The notes beneath the pieces are model-generated. The model was not told the origin of the DNA. It ran no database searches and saw only the letters and a program-made list of their open reading frames with translations. Positions 46,425-57,500 of a stretch of DNA of 64,000 bases are shown piece after piece. Both the position numbers and the translations under genes were made by a program. This DNA is from Limnephilus marmoratus (lineage: Eukaryota > Arthropoda > Insecta > Trichoptera > Limnephilidae): contig OU862920.1 in assembly GCA_917880885.1 (NCBI GenBank), positions 39,715,019 to 39,779,018 on the forward strand, written 5' to 3'. The number at the start of each line of letters is the position of its first letter. The stretch's first letter is position 1.

Positions 46425-47670
46425 TAGATTATAAAACACACCATTAGCAAGTCAATTCGATTTCATTCAATTTTCACAATTAGAAAACAATATCTACAAA
46501 TTGAAGTTAACTTGATGGAAAGTAAGTGTAAATGTAGGTAAAAGAAGGATATACGTAAATATGTCTTTTCAATAAATATTAATTTAACCTAAGTCTACTT
46601 ATACTCATATACTTGTATCTCTTACTATGTCCTTTTGCAGCTCGTATTAATTTTATACTTTCTGTTATCATTTTACCATTAAAGGCAGCGCTTAACTGTC
46701 GTTCTTCGTTTTTTTTTTTTAATTATTTATGTTGCTCTCATGCTTTTATTTAAGTGTAAATGCAATTATTTTTAATGCAATATTTATACAAAAATTAAAT
46801 AAATTAAAAATAAATAAAAATAGAAAGGGATTTTAAATACAAATGTAAAAATATTTACAAAAGATTTTTTAAATATTCATATCGAGGGATCGGTAGGATT
46901 TATAGGTCCAATTAGGAGTTCCACCGAGCTGAACCCTCTGAAATGAAAATGTCTGGAGTCGATGAATTATTTTCCCATTTAGTCTCTTTGACATGTTGTT
47001 ATTGTATTATTTTGTATTTATTATACTTATATAGTGCAAGTGCATAACGTGGATTGACTAGGTTACCATTTGTTGAAAAGTGTGTGAAAAGTTTTTCATG
47101 CGGGAACGATTTAACCCGGACATAAAATCTGAAGCGTTAAAGAATTTTTTTAAGGTTTTAGGTCAGCGAAATTATTTCCAACATGTGAAAAAAATCCATA
47201 AAAAGGGAACTACATCCTAAACGTGTTTAATTATTTTTCACTATAATAATGTATCTACTTACATGTAAAAGATTTCAACGCGTTGTGACTTTGCGATAAG
47301 AAATAAATTCTTCGTTCCATGTTTTTAACGAAATCTTGAAAGGTGGTAAACTAGTCACTTAAATTGAGTTACCTAATCGATGATTATGTGAGAGGTTTGT
47401 TATTCCGTCGCATTCCTAGCAGAATATAATAGCCAAGAACCTAAATAGGTACAGGTTTTTGACAATATACTTATAGAATCTGGTTTTGACTCATAGGAAC
47501 GCCTTATTTTTACTGAATATATTAAAAATGTTTACACTTTTGCTCGACCTCACTCAAAACAACTTGACAGGAAACACGTGTATTTTAAGCTTTGTGTTAC
47601 TTAACTACACGGAATATCGACAATTCTAAAAATTCACGATGATTAGTACATACTGATTAATCATTTTTTC
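46425..47670. other. No gene recognised
   Basis: AT-rich, with a long T run and (TAAA)n-like stretches around 46710-46830. Nothing further seen. Confidence 0.4.
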
Positions 47671-48222
47671 ATGTGAATACCGCCCGAGAGCCTTAAGGCA
47701 CCCAATCGGCTGGAGTCAGTGAGAATATGGCATCCTTTATTGGGGTATTTTATGAGGATAAAGGTAGTGGGTAGGGGAAGAAGATGAGGAAAATGAAGGT
47801 GGGAAGTTCCTGGCTGATCAGATTTGGTCACTAAACAACGATAAAGCTATTTCAAGCAACGTTTCAATTCTGATTAGTGGTCTTACACCAGGGCGATACT
47901 GAGAGGATCTTTCAGTCTGGAACGCGCCGGAAATATTGAGAGCCTTTCTCCTCGCCCACGATCAAGTAGAAAATAGTTTTTTAATCGACATTTTGCAATC
48001 GATATTTTTCAATCGACATTTTCAATCGACATTTTTCAATCGACATTTTATTACTTTTTTTTTTAACCTCTCCGATAAATAGAGTGGCAATGACTAGGCA
48101 CCAAAATTAGTGGAAATGTCTAGGCACTATTCAATCAAATAAAATTTATTTGCGCACGTAGGTATTTGAACCCGCGACCTTCGGATTGCTAGTCGACAGC
48201 CTTACCCAACGACCACGACAAA
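47671..48222 (-). repeat. SINE-A copy 3, split by an array
   Basis: The body (47671-47942) reads in reverse: ccggctggagtcagtgag-like start, ctgatcagatttggtcac, cttacaccagggcgatactg, agtctggaacgcgccggaaa. The tRNA-like head (48148-48222) has the reverse B box gaacccgcgaccttcgg and gctagtcgacagccttaccc. Between them lies about 200 bp of foreign sequence with the tcgacattttt array. Confidence 0.78.
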
Positions 48223-48365
48223 TTTGAAAATAGTTTTTTTATCGACATTTTTATCAACATTTTTAATCGACATTTTTCAATCGACATTTTCTTACGTTAT
48301 TATTTCAACCTCTCAAATAAAACGAGTATAAAAATTCCGCGTACAATTAGTAGCAATGACTAGGC
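47960..48365. repeat. Duplicated atcgacatttttca arrays flanking a SINE head
   Basis: Two blocks (47968-48125 and 48225-48365) have the same order: gaaaatagttttttt, four or five repeats of the 14-17-bp motif atcgacatttttca, then aacctctc and gtagcaatgactaggc or a variant. They lie on either side of the SINE-A head. Confidence 0.7.
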
Positions 48366-48917
48366 CGGATAATTTATCCCCCTTAGTATCGGTAAGTATT
48401 ACTAATTGAATGGTGGAGGGTCGCCGCATGTTGGCGCAAATCACGCCCGTTATATCATATTCCTAACTTCAGCCATCGTTTTGGCTTAGGCCGACACCAC
48501 CTACCTCCCCACCCAACCACCCAACACTCAACCACCTGGATACAGGATGATCTTGTTAGTTTAAAATACAAATATTACTGTGTGTGGGTTAATAAACGTG
48601 TTTCAAATTTTACACAACTGGTAAACTACCATAATGTATAGTGGTAAAAGGTTGTTTATCAATTGTGTAAAATTTATATTAGTCAGGAATTTGGGGGTAG
48701 TGTGATAATTACGAAGTCCGGGGAAATGATTAAACAGAAATATTATTGATATTAGGAATCTAGTTTAGAGGAAGTGAAGAATAGAATAGAAAGAATCGAG
48801 GTATGCAGAACAATTACCAAACATTGATAAAGCTAGGTATAGTATACGTCAAACTTTAAGACCGGCCTTAACATGATAGAATCCATTCTCGCGCAGTTAT
48901 TGCCTTTACAATGAACG
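48366..48917. other. No gene recognised; small hairpin
   Basis: Around 48606-48675 aaattttacacaa and ttgtgtaaaattt form a hairpin with partial pairing between. At 48855-48915 a small repeat is shared with 30290-30345. Confidence 0.4.
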
Positions 48918-49558
48918 TAGAGTCTGTCAAATAAGAGTAGAAAACATAAAAAAATTGAACTACAAAATTTGTAGGCCGACAACACCAATTTACTTGTCAA
49001 ATATTCGTTTAAAGTGCAATCACACTAAAATGCAGAACACCGTATAAACATTTAAAAATACATTTTTTTGTTCCTAAAAAAAAATTAAATCGAGGAAACA
49101 CTGTTAGATACCTTTATTGGTTAACCAACACTTCTGCCATAGGTCACTCCAAGTGGTTCGCTACGTTTGGTGATTTAGCAGGAGTGCCCGGGTTCATGGG
49201 GTGAGGTTCGTCTAGGTCTTGGAGGCGGATGACCAGGACACACTGAACCGCAGATTCCTACCCCCTTAAAACCCTTTCCTTCCCAGAACAAACTTCCTTC
49301 CTTCCCTTAAAAAAACCCTCTATACAGCATCCCCAAAGATAACATAGGCCCCGAGGGAAATTATTTTCCTCAGGGCCTCCTGTGTGAAGCCCATGTAAAA
49401 AAAATTTCAATTCTATTTGTGAGATCAGTGGAATGAATTTTTTTTTTCATTTTCATGCCTTTTTAATGTTTAATAAAAATGTGATTATATTTTTAGCATT
49501 GCCATTTGGCCGACAGTGGCGCCTTCCTATGTTTTCTACTCTTATTTGACAGACTGTA
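48918..49558 (+). mobile_element. Element E, copy 3, carrying repeat C
   Basis: Left end TA-gagtctgtcaaataagagt, right end ctcttatttgacagactg-TA. The sub-terminal left and right parts match copies 1 and 2. The middle third is replaced by repeat C (49111-49393), so C inserted into or displaced the centre of this copy. Confidence 0.83.
49111..49393 (-). repeat. Repeat C, copy 7 (inside element E)
   Basis: Reverse copy: cctttattggttaaccaaca, tttggtgatttagcaggagt, cgggttcatggggtgaggtt, cagcatccccaaagataaca, and a well-kept hairpin end (gagggaaattattttcctc) followed by cctcctgtgtg. Confidence 0.88.
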
Positions 49559-50329
49559 AATAGTATCATTTTATTTCATATTTGTTCTAAAATAAAATAA
49601 TTTTAAAAACATCGAAATGATGGTTAATTTCTTCACTATGGGCAAAGTACAAAAATATACATTAATAATTATTTTTGTTATCAACGTTCTGCTGATTAGA
49701 GTAATAAATTTAAGAATTTTCGTAAATAATATTGTGTGTCGATTATGAACAAAGGTATTGTAATGCAAAAAATAATCCTCCAATTTTTAAAGTAACAGCA
49801 CCGTAAAAACAAATTGAAATCACCCCTAAAAAGGTCCTTCATTCCAGCTACAATTTCCGCATAACAATTTCTAACCACTTCAGCTTTCGAATAGTCTCTT
49901 CTTTCTCCCTTCAAGGCTTGCAGCTGTAAAATGATCGAAACGAATCTAACATAGCCTAAAGGACCAACAAACAAGTAAAGTGGTTAGAATTTTTGGCACC
50001 TCAACAAAAGGTACATAACTCTGCGCAAGAGTAAGACATGAGGGTTGACGATGTTTGAAGAAGACCGAGTGTGTATAAATGAAATTCCCAAGGCTATGTG
50101 TGTTGAAAATTATGATTGCCTTGATTAAATTATTGAGAATCGGAAAGAAGGTAAGACAGAAGAAAGCGTAAGTAGTGAACATGAGTTAAAAATGAACCGC
50201 TTAGAATGAAAGAAGAAATCGGAGAAGCTCCAGGAAACATGGCATGACCAAGAGAATTAAATTCTTGAGTAGGGTCACATCAAGTGTCCGAATAACTGAA
50301 AAATATGTATGTGAATGTGAAGGAATAAA
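49559..50329. other. No gene recognised
   Basis: Short chance frames only. No repeat shared with the window. Confidence 0.4.
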
Positions 50330-50652
50330 AAAAACGAGGCGCGCGCACTGCTCTCTCTTGCTCCTATAGTGTGATACAGACAATAGGTCTGCACTGTGTC
50401 TTCGATATACGAAACGTAACTGGGTATGAGAGAAAGAGAATGGAAGAAATGAGAGGAAGAAAATGTGTGCTCGCACCTCTCTCTCTTTCCCTAATAGTAA
50501 TACGAAACGTAACTATCTGTCTTTCTATCTTCACTAACTTATATCTTCCTCTCAACTACCGTTCGCATCGCTTTTCGTAACGCTCTCGTCATGCATACAC
50601 CAGCTTACTCCCCAAGTCAAACGTGCGTAAAGAAGTTTTACTTCAAAAATGT
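50330..50652 (+). repeat. Element ending in palindromic GAAGT...ACTTC
   Basis: The right end gtaaagaagttttacttcaa and preceding ctccccaagtcaaacgtgcg match the reverse of 9811..9942. The interior has the block aatacgaaacgtaact twice (about 50407 and 50501). The left boundary is uncertain. Confidence 0.6.
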
Positions 50653-51600
50653 GATAGCGCCAAGACACAGGGACTATGGCGGTCCGCTCTATCGGCCTGA
50701 AACGGTGTGATAGTTAAATTGAGGTAGTGTTTGAAAAAATACCATAAATTTTTGGCCCTTTTGGTGACGTGTCACAAACCTTTAGGCAGTTAGTTCCGGG
50801 TATTTGCACGCGGTTTCGGGGTGCAGAGGAAACCCGCGGAAAACGGTTTACGCGGGAAAGATGGAAAACGCGTTTGGCATAAATTTATTTTACGTCATTT
50901 ATTTCACCAGTTGCGCCGCGCCGCGGGACTGTTAAGCTTAATGCGGGCATTACCGAACTCATATGACAAGATTTTGAATGAATTTAGCGGTTTGGCAAGT
51001 TTCCGAAACAGAGGGGAGCTGTGCTGAACTACCGCAGTAAACCGACTTTTACAAAACAGGTAGTTTGTTCCTTTTGTTGTGCGAGAAATATAAAATTGAA
51101 AAAATAGTCTTCGATAATTTTTTAATAAATATTTTAAATTAAAAGCTACAAAAACAAACAAAAAAGATATACATGTATTGTATAACCAAATAATTACAAC
51201 TAAAGATGTTCTATGTACATATTTTCGAGTCGCTTTTTTTGAACAGTAAAATATAAGGAAATAATTTAACTTTTTCATGCAAAATTTTAATTTGGATTTA
51301 ATGGCCAAATAGTTAACCAAACTAAAAAAATATTTTTAATCAAAGGGAGCAAACTAAGAGTATGGATAAATATAAATACAGGCCATTACAGAATTAAAAC
51401 TTTATGAGTTTAGAGACAACTTTAGAATTAATTGGTGAGTTATTTTATTAACGATAATTATTTAAAATAAATAGCTTTTCTATATTTAGTGTAAAAATAA
51501 AAAAAAAAATATATAAAAAAAAAATAATGTGTTTCGGTGAAAATTTAAGATACAAATGACCGATTTACGTTGGAACCCAAAGATGTCAATTAAAAATTAA
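50653..51600. other. No gene recognised
   Basis: A CG-rich patch at 50800-50945 is unique to the window. The rest is AT-rich with an A-rich stretch at about 51500-51530. Confidence 0.4.
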
Positions 51601-51654
51601 AATTTCTTCCAAAAAACGATGTATTTTATGATGTCGCATTTTTTTCATTTAATT

Positions 51655-51841
51655 TTTATTACCATGAAACCACAATTTAATTATATTATCAATGTCAACT
51701 TATTCCAAAAAACAACACGTCCTGATGAAGATAACGTTGTTATTGAAACATGTTGACATTGATAATTATATAGTGGTTTAAACTTTTTATTATTTCATAT
51801 ATTGTAGCAAAAAATTTTCAATAAAAAAAAAAAAAAAAAAA
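51655..51841 (+). mobile_element. Retroelement 3' end with hairpin and poly(A)
   Basis: Inverted segments accacaatttaattatatta-tcaatgtcaac (about 51670) and gttgacattgataattatat-agtggtt (about 51750) flank cgtcctgatgaagataacgt. The block ends in caataaaa and an A run to 51841, as expected of a polyadenylated retrotransposed end. The layout resembles the hairpin at 5006..5197. No coding part was seen. Confidence 0.5.
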
Positions 51842-52150
51842 CAAGGTGATTTGATTTTCATTATATTATAATGATGCCACAAAGTATGTTTGCTAAGTTT
51901 GAAGAAGAAGGATTTTCTTTTAATAATTTTAATTAACTCACAAAAAATGCAAAAATTGCATTATTTGATAGGCTACACGAAATAATTTGAAATATAAATA
52001 AATAAAGTAGCACATATTCATATTAGACATTTGTTATGTATCATTTGATTTAAAAAAAAATGGTTTGGTTATTTATTTGATCTTAAATCCAAATTTAAGT
52101 TTTGAATGAAAAAGTGGATGGTCTCTCAAATGGATATTAAAAAAAATACA

Positions 52151-52376
52151 TGTGTGCGAATCACACGCGGTAGAAGTGAAACCCTCAGAAAACTAAAGTA
52201 GATAATGGTGGGGAGGCAACGAAACACCGCACAAAGAGGAAACAGATTATTTTTGAAGCGTCGTAAAAGATTACTCCATCACATCCTGTAGATGTATGTG
52301 TTTGCCTCTTTTTAGTGTCGCTTTATCGTTTCATCAAGGATCTAATCAAAACGGTGCCAAAGAAGTTTTCATATCA
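52151..52376 (+). repeat. Repeat B, copy 5
   Basis: From gtgtgcgaatcacacgcggt through ggtggggaggcaacgaaaca and gtgtttgcctctttttagtg to gccaaagaagttttcatatc. It lies just upstream of the RTE-like LINE and supplies the start of a chance reading frame there. Confidence 0.86.
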
Positions 52377-53000
52377 AAATATTTTACTGATCACTAGCGC
52401 GCACGGTAAAATGATTGCATTTAACGTGAAATTTCTCATAAAATGCTGCGTAATTATCCTCACAATATACTCAAAATATTTTTTTTTATTCACCCACACA
52501 AGTATTCTACTTTTCGAAATACATAATAAATTGTCGAAGGCATACAAGTTAAATGGTTGCAATGTCGAAAAGGTGGAAAGATTTAGATACCTCGGCAGTA
52601 TTCTCACGGAGACTCTTGACCCAGATGTAGAGGTTAGGTGCAGAATTGAAGCAGCAAGAACTGTGTTCATTAAAATGAAATCCCTCTTCTGCAATGACAA
52701 TATCAGCTTAAAACTAAGGCAGAGAATGCTAAAATGTTATGTGTGGTCGGTCTTGCTCTATGGATGTGAAACATGGACCATGAAAGTAAACACCATGAAC
52801 AGGTTAGAGGCTTTTGAAATGTGGCTTCACCGGAGAATGCTCAAGGTCCCATGGACCGACATGGTTACCAACACAGAAATTCTCAGGCGGGCTAGAGCAG
52901 ATAGAGAACGGCTTACATTAATAAAAATCAGGAAAATTTCATATCTGGGTCATATACTTCGAGGGGAGAAGTATCATTTGCTCCATTTAATATTGAAAAG

Positions 53001-54005
53001 CTCCTCCGAAGTTACCTATCTGATAGATATTGCCTTGTCGACATCGAAGGGAACCTAAGCGGCTTTGGAAAAATCACATGTGGAGTGCCACAGGGCTCGA
53101 TTCTAGGACCCCTACTTTTCTTACTATACATCAATGATATAACTAAATGCGGCATCTTGGGAAAACTTCAACTTTACGCTGATGATACTGTGATTTATTA
53201 TCGTTGTAAAAATCTGAGGGAACTTGAATGTCTAATGAATAAAGATCTCGCAAAGCTAGCTAAATGGTTGCGGATAAATAAATTAAGCCTCAATGTCAAA
53301 AAAACTCACTACCTCACTTTCGGGAAAAAAGATTACATGACAATGAATATTACTCTTGGAAATGAAAAGCTCCAAAATGTACAAGTAACGAAATATTTAG
53401 GGTTATTCATAGATTCTAACCTATCGTGGAACTCCCATGTTGAATATGTTAAATCCAAAATTTCCCCGATAACTGGTGTACTTTATCGACTTCAAGATGT
53501 GCTCCCCACAGCTTTACTGCGTGCCACATATTATGCTCTGATCCACTCTCACCTAAGTTATCTGGTTAGTATCTGGGGCACCATTACTAAGAAACAAATA
53601 TCTGAAATACAAGTAATCCAAAATAGAGCCATAAGAAATATATACCATCTACCATGGGATACGCATGTCAAAGACATATACTCACTGACACAAATTCTTC
53701 CCTTTACCATTCTGCCAAAATATAGCATCACCACTGCCATCCTACAAATAATTCAACACTCGTCACACACCAACACTAAACCAGCCTTTAATTCCGATAT
53801 ACACCAGCACAAAACACGATCACAAAATCAAATACACCTATCGTCATCTACACACACAACTAAATTTGGAATTAACTCCTTACAATACATCGCACATACG
53901 CAATACAACGCTTTGCCTAATGTCCTAAAACTACCAGAGTCAAACAAAAGAATATTGGCAAAGGCTCTAAAAGGATATTTTCTCAGCAACTTTATTAACC
54001 AGTGA
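53001..54005 (+). CDS. LINE reverse transcriptase, open but N-terminally truncated
   Basis: An uninterrupted frame of 334 residues starts mid-protein (LLRSYLSDRYCLVDIEGNLS). It contains GVPQGSILGPLLFLLYINDI, the catalytic YADD box (codons 53175-53186), KTHYLTFG, VTKYLGLFIDSNLSW and QNRAIRNIYHLPW, and ends KGYFLSNFINQ. These are palm, thumb and C-terminal blocks of Jockey/CR1-type ORF2. The endonuclease and fingers are missing, so it cannot retrotranspose alone. The lack of stops and frameshifts marks it as one of the youngest insertions here. Its C-terminal region resembles that of the LINE at 11261..11840. Confidence 0.9.
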   Translation, partial: LLRSYLSDRYCLVDIEGNLSGFGKITCGVPQGSILGPLLFLLYINDITKCGILGKLQLYADDTVIYYRCKNLRELECLMNKDLAKLAKWLRINKLSLNVKKTHYLTFGKKDYMTMNITLGNEKLQNVQVTKYLGLFIDSNLSWNSHVEYVKSKISPITGVLYRLQDVLPTALLRATYYALIHSHLSYLVSIWGTITKKQISEIQVIQNRAIRNIYHLPWDTHVKDIYSLTQILPFTILPKYSITTAILQIIQHSSHTNTKPAFNSDIHQHKTRSQNQIHLSSSTHTTKFGINSLQYIAHTQYNALPNVLKLPESNKRILAKALKGYFLSNFINQ

Positions 54006-54262
54006 CGAAGTTATCTGTCTTCCTTTGTAACTCTTATATATTCTTCAATTACCTGTATCAAGTGTGTCTACTCCATTTAAAAATCTATGTATTGTTCATT
54101 GATTTCCGTGTTCTTATGTAAAAATAATTTTCCTTTAGATGTATAATGTTGTCCTTCCCGAAATGAGTTTTATTAAACTCATAGGGAGTAATGTATTATA
54201 AATTTTATGTAATAATTTTGTAATATATTATCTCTAATAAATAAATAAAATAAATAAATAAG
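53001..54262 (+). mobile_element. 5'-truncated Jockey/CR1-like LINE nested in the RTE-like LINE
   Basis: The insert begins abruptly inside a reverse transcriptase and ends after a roughly 230-bp 3' UTR with aataaataaaataaataaat. An aag-ending flank on each side (53000 and 54262) hints at a very short or eroded target duplication. Precise continuation of the host LINE protein across the insert marks the borders to within a few bases. Confidence 0.88.
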
Positions 54263-54420
54263 ATAGAGGGTCGCCGAGGGCCTGGTAGGAGACAAATGTC
54301 TTGGCTGCGTAATATACGAGAGTGGACCGGCATTGGAAGTGTGGAGGAGCTATTCCGGGCAGCGCAAGACAGAGAGACAATTTCAAGAGTGATCGCCAAC
54401 GTCGGGAGGACCTGATACGG

Positions 54421-55285
54421 CACACAAAGAAGAATACAAGTTAAAATTTTCCGCGTTAAATTTAAATTAAAATTCCTTTTTATGTTACTACCCCCTTTAC
54501 AAATAATTAGTTTAAATTTTCCGAGTGTCCTGTTAAAGCAAGTCTTGAAAGCACTTTTCAAATATGTGTAGATAAATAAATTATTAATTGGCAGGTGGTC
54601 GGTAATATATAATCTTAAATTACGGTGATCATTTTTTCTACTGTATACAATCCAAAATAGAAATCCAAATCCTTTCGGCTATTTCTCGAAACGTTGCGAA
54701 ACGGCGAACAGTTGCTTCATTCCAGCTATTATTAAAATCAACAAAAGAGGAATTTTAAATGAAATAATTTATTCTGTATCTATATCTATTTCCATAAAGA
54801 AAAAAGACCGCGGAGAGGCGCTGTAATTCACGCTTTCTGGGATTTTATGAGTGTGCCATCATTTTTTTTTGCATTATAATTTTCCTTAAATCTAGCTTGA
54901 ATTTTGCAGACTTGCTATAGGGGTTTAAACAGCATTTTACGATTTTAGATTGATAATTGCAATGGAAACATAACTTTCATTTTTGACACTAAATGCTCGG
55001 AAATTGCAAATTATTTGGGGAAAGTTTAGAGGCCGAAAGAAACAGGAAAGGGAGAGAAACGTTGGGAGGTATCTTCGTATTCTAATCACTAAAAATAGTT
55101 AAAGTAATTTCAAAGATTTTTTCATTTCTGAATGGTGGTACCTCATTGCGATGATGATAAGGGCATCTTGGATGGTGTCTCCTGGTATTCCACAAGTCTT
55201 ATAGTCCAAGTCTAAATTAAAGCAGTACTTTCTATTAATACTAATTCAGTACTCCTATTTCAACCTTAACACAGATCCCCTTTCT
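54421..55285. other. No gene recognised
   Basis: AT-rich unique sequence without supported features. Confidence 0.4.
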
Positions 55286-55289
55286 ACTT

Positions 55290-55985
55290 ATACGCGTGCG
55301 TATATTGTTTGTGCGTGTAGTGCATGTGAATTTGAGTACGCGTGAGCACGATATTCGTTAAGACAGCTGTGTAGGTACCGTTCCATACAAGTTAAAAGGT
55401 AGGTGAATCACTTTGGAATTCTTTAACGATGACGTTAGGGGGGGTATTAGCAGGTAGTCATTAAGGCGCCGCAACCGGGCTCAAAAAGAAGAAGATGGAG
55501 AGATATGAAATTACGAATGTAATAAGCGACAAAATTGATGCGTAAATTGTGAAAATTGAGCAAAAATTTCGCGGGAGTTGTCTTAAACGGCATTTAAAGA
55601 AACACTGTGAATTTGTTCATACATGTAACTTGTAAAATAACTGAAACAAATGTGTTTATAATAATTTTTGGAGAGTACTTTGCAATTTTTTTCTATATAC
55701 TAGAGAATATTATATAATTTGCGCGCGTTTCGGCGCGGTGAATGTCTAGATATTATCTTCAAGAATAACATATACTTTTTTAAGAGCTTTAAAACTTAAC
55801 GTGTTTAAGGGAGATATGTAAGATATCGGTAGAAATTCGGGTAGCGGCGGCTTAAGACAAATGCATTTTTCATTGGGTTAAACAATGCACGGGTTGACTA
55901 GTACCAGAGCCCCAAAGTCAGATACTTGTATGCACGTGTAGTGCATCTGAGTGTGTGTGAGCACAACGTTTGTAAAGACAGCGCC
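55290..55985. repeat. Pair of related 65-bp segments and a terminal motif
   Basis: The segment gtgcgtgtagtgcatgtgaa ... gagcacgatattcgttaaga cagc (55310-55367) recurs as gcacgtgtagtgcatctgag ... gagcacaacgtttgtaaaga cagc (55932-55984). Between them, at 55833-55853, gaaattcgggtagcggcggc is the inverted match of the window end 63955-63975. Confidence 0.6.
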
Positions 55986-56219
55986 GTGTTTCATTGCTAT
56001 TTAAACTATTGGATCTATTGGTAACGATATTTAAATTATTAAATAAAATCTAAAGTTAGTTCATGTTCTGATCACTGGCTGATTTAACAGAAACGTATTT
56101 TTTGAAGTATGAGAGCATAATAATATTTCTTGGCTAATAAAGTCCCCGCAACACTCATGATACTGTAAGTGGCGGTCTTCGGAAAACAACCCTCCTTTGA
56201 ATATCAGAGAAATAGTAAA

Positions 56220-56765
56220 AATGCACCATGAGATAATCATATTATCACACTCCATTGACAGTGATATTCAGACCCTTTTTACAAAGTCTCGGGCAGCATT
56301 TCCCACCGGGACGGACCCTAAGCGAATCATCCGACACCGAGGAAACGGGCGTTTTGTGTATTTTTTTAGACCGTTAATTATTCAGGTAAAGGAAACTGTA
56401 AACGTTTGGCAGACGAAGGAATCTAATTAAGGATTTTATCCACGAAGGCGCCAATCAATTAACTTTGATCCTTGATGAAAGGTACGCCGTATCCCCGTCC
56501 TAAAATGTGGCGAGCTGGAATCAATACGACGGAGGTTTTATTTTAATTTATTTTAAATCTTCTAATTAACATGTCTCTCTTTGCCCTTCAGGTGACAAAA
56601 TGTGATTTGTCGACGGTGTTACCGAGTGCAGCCATTAGTTCTCTTATGTCGAGCGGCTTCGATTTCCTGATTAAAAATAAAAGTGTTTTGTTAACCTTTT
56701 TTTTTTTGAAATACGCAATTCTCCCTACAAATAAATTTGTGCCGATAAAGTTAAGAAGACAGTGA
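56220..56765. promoter_or_regulatory. Unique island 4 with homeodomain/TCF-like motifs
   Basis: Non-repetitive block with several taatta sites (about 56375, 56424, 56563), agataatcatattatc GATA-like motifs, and ctttgatc (56463-56470) matching the TCF/Pangolin core. There is no repeat partner. The short frames are not convincing genes. Clustered motifs of this kind are seen in developmental enhancers, but short AT-rich motifs also occur by chance. Confidence 0.28.
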
Positions 56766-56957
56766 TAATTTTGAGAATAATCTGTGAGGGAGACAAATCA
56801 AATCATTTGTGTGTTTCTTTGTTAGTGCTTTACCCCACCAATTACACAATTGGTAATTATTTATTATTATATTATTTTTCATTGTCAAGTGGATAATTTA
56901 AAGTTCCAGAGCTCGTGATAGAAACTTTGAGTCAGAGTTCACTACTGGAAAATTTTC

Positions 56958-57500
56958 AAATATTATATCTAACTAACTAACCATCACGCCGTTCCCCCGC
57001 AGGGGTAGGCATAGAAAGAGTAGATGGCCAAACAACATGGTCATGGCACACACTCCTGGCTTCTTTCATATTTATTCATCGTCTCATAAATACTCTTCTA
57101 TTATTTGACTCTTGACGTGGCCCGACCAAGTATATGATTCACTTGATCTTACCATGTATTCCTCGGGCGTTCCCGACTTCTTCTACCATTCACATTTGTA
57201 TCAAATTTTGTCCTTACACAACTTTCTTCGCCTATTCACTCTACATATCCAAACCATATGAACGTCCCTTTCTTATTCTTAATCATTAGATTTACATCAG
57301 CCTTGCACTCTTTGCGGATCTCATTTCTACGGCATTCAGTCTATTTTCATTTTTTCTCTGCCAGTTCCTTGTCACAGTGCCATACATCAGGGAAGGTACC
57401 AACACTCCATTGTGGATTTCTAGCTACGGTTATTTGGACAAATTTTGGTTAGCGCCAACCGTGATCAGTCCTCCATCAATGGAATTACCTGCGTGTACTT
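56958..57500 (-). pseudogene. LINE C-terminal remnant, copy 2
   Basis: Reverse-strand homolog of 6462..7108, with shared gtcatggcacacactc, ccattcacatttgtat, catatccaaaccatatga, cagccttgcactctttgcgg and caacactccattgtggat. More frameshifts than in copy 1, so only scattered protein blocks are readable. Confidence 0.8.

Larger units (their letters stand above)
52530..54420 (+). pseudogene. RTE-like LINE ORF2 C-terminal part, split by another LINE
   Basis: Before the insert (to 53000) it encodes EKVERFRYLGSILTETLDPD, RIEAARTVFIKMKSLFCND, VLLYGCETWTMKV, FEMWLHRRMLKVPWTDMVTN and ISYLGHILRGEKYHLLHLILK. After it (from about 54260) the same protein resumes as KIEGRRGPGRRQMSWLRNIR EWTGIGSVEELFRAAQDR and ends at RVIANVGRT before a stop. 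These blocks are typical of the C-terminal region of RTE-type and related LINEs. The polymerase core is missing upstream, so the copy was 5'-truncated before it was interrupted. Confidence 0.9.

Noticed and set aside
52315..52530. N-terminal extension of the RTE-like LINE frame
   Set aside because: The first roughly 65-70 codons come mostly from repeat B and AT-rich sequence; LINE similarity begins only near residue 70.
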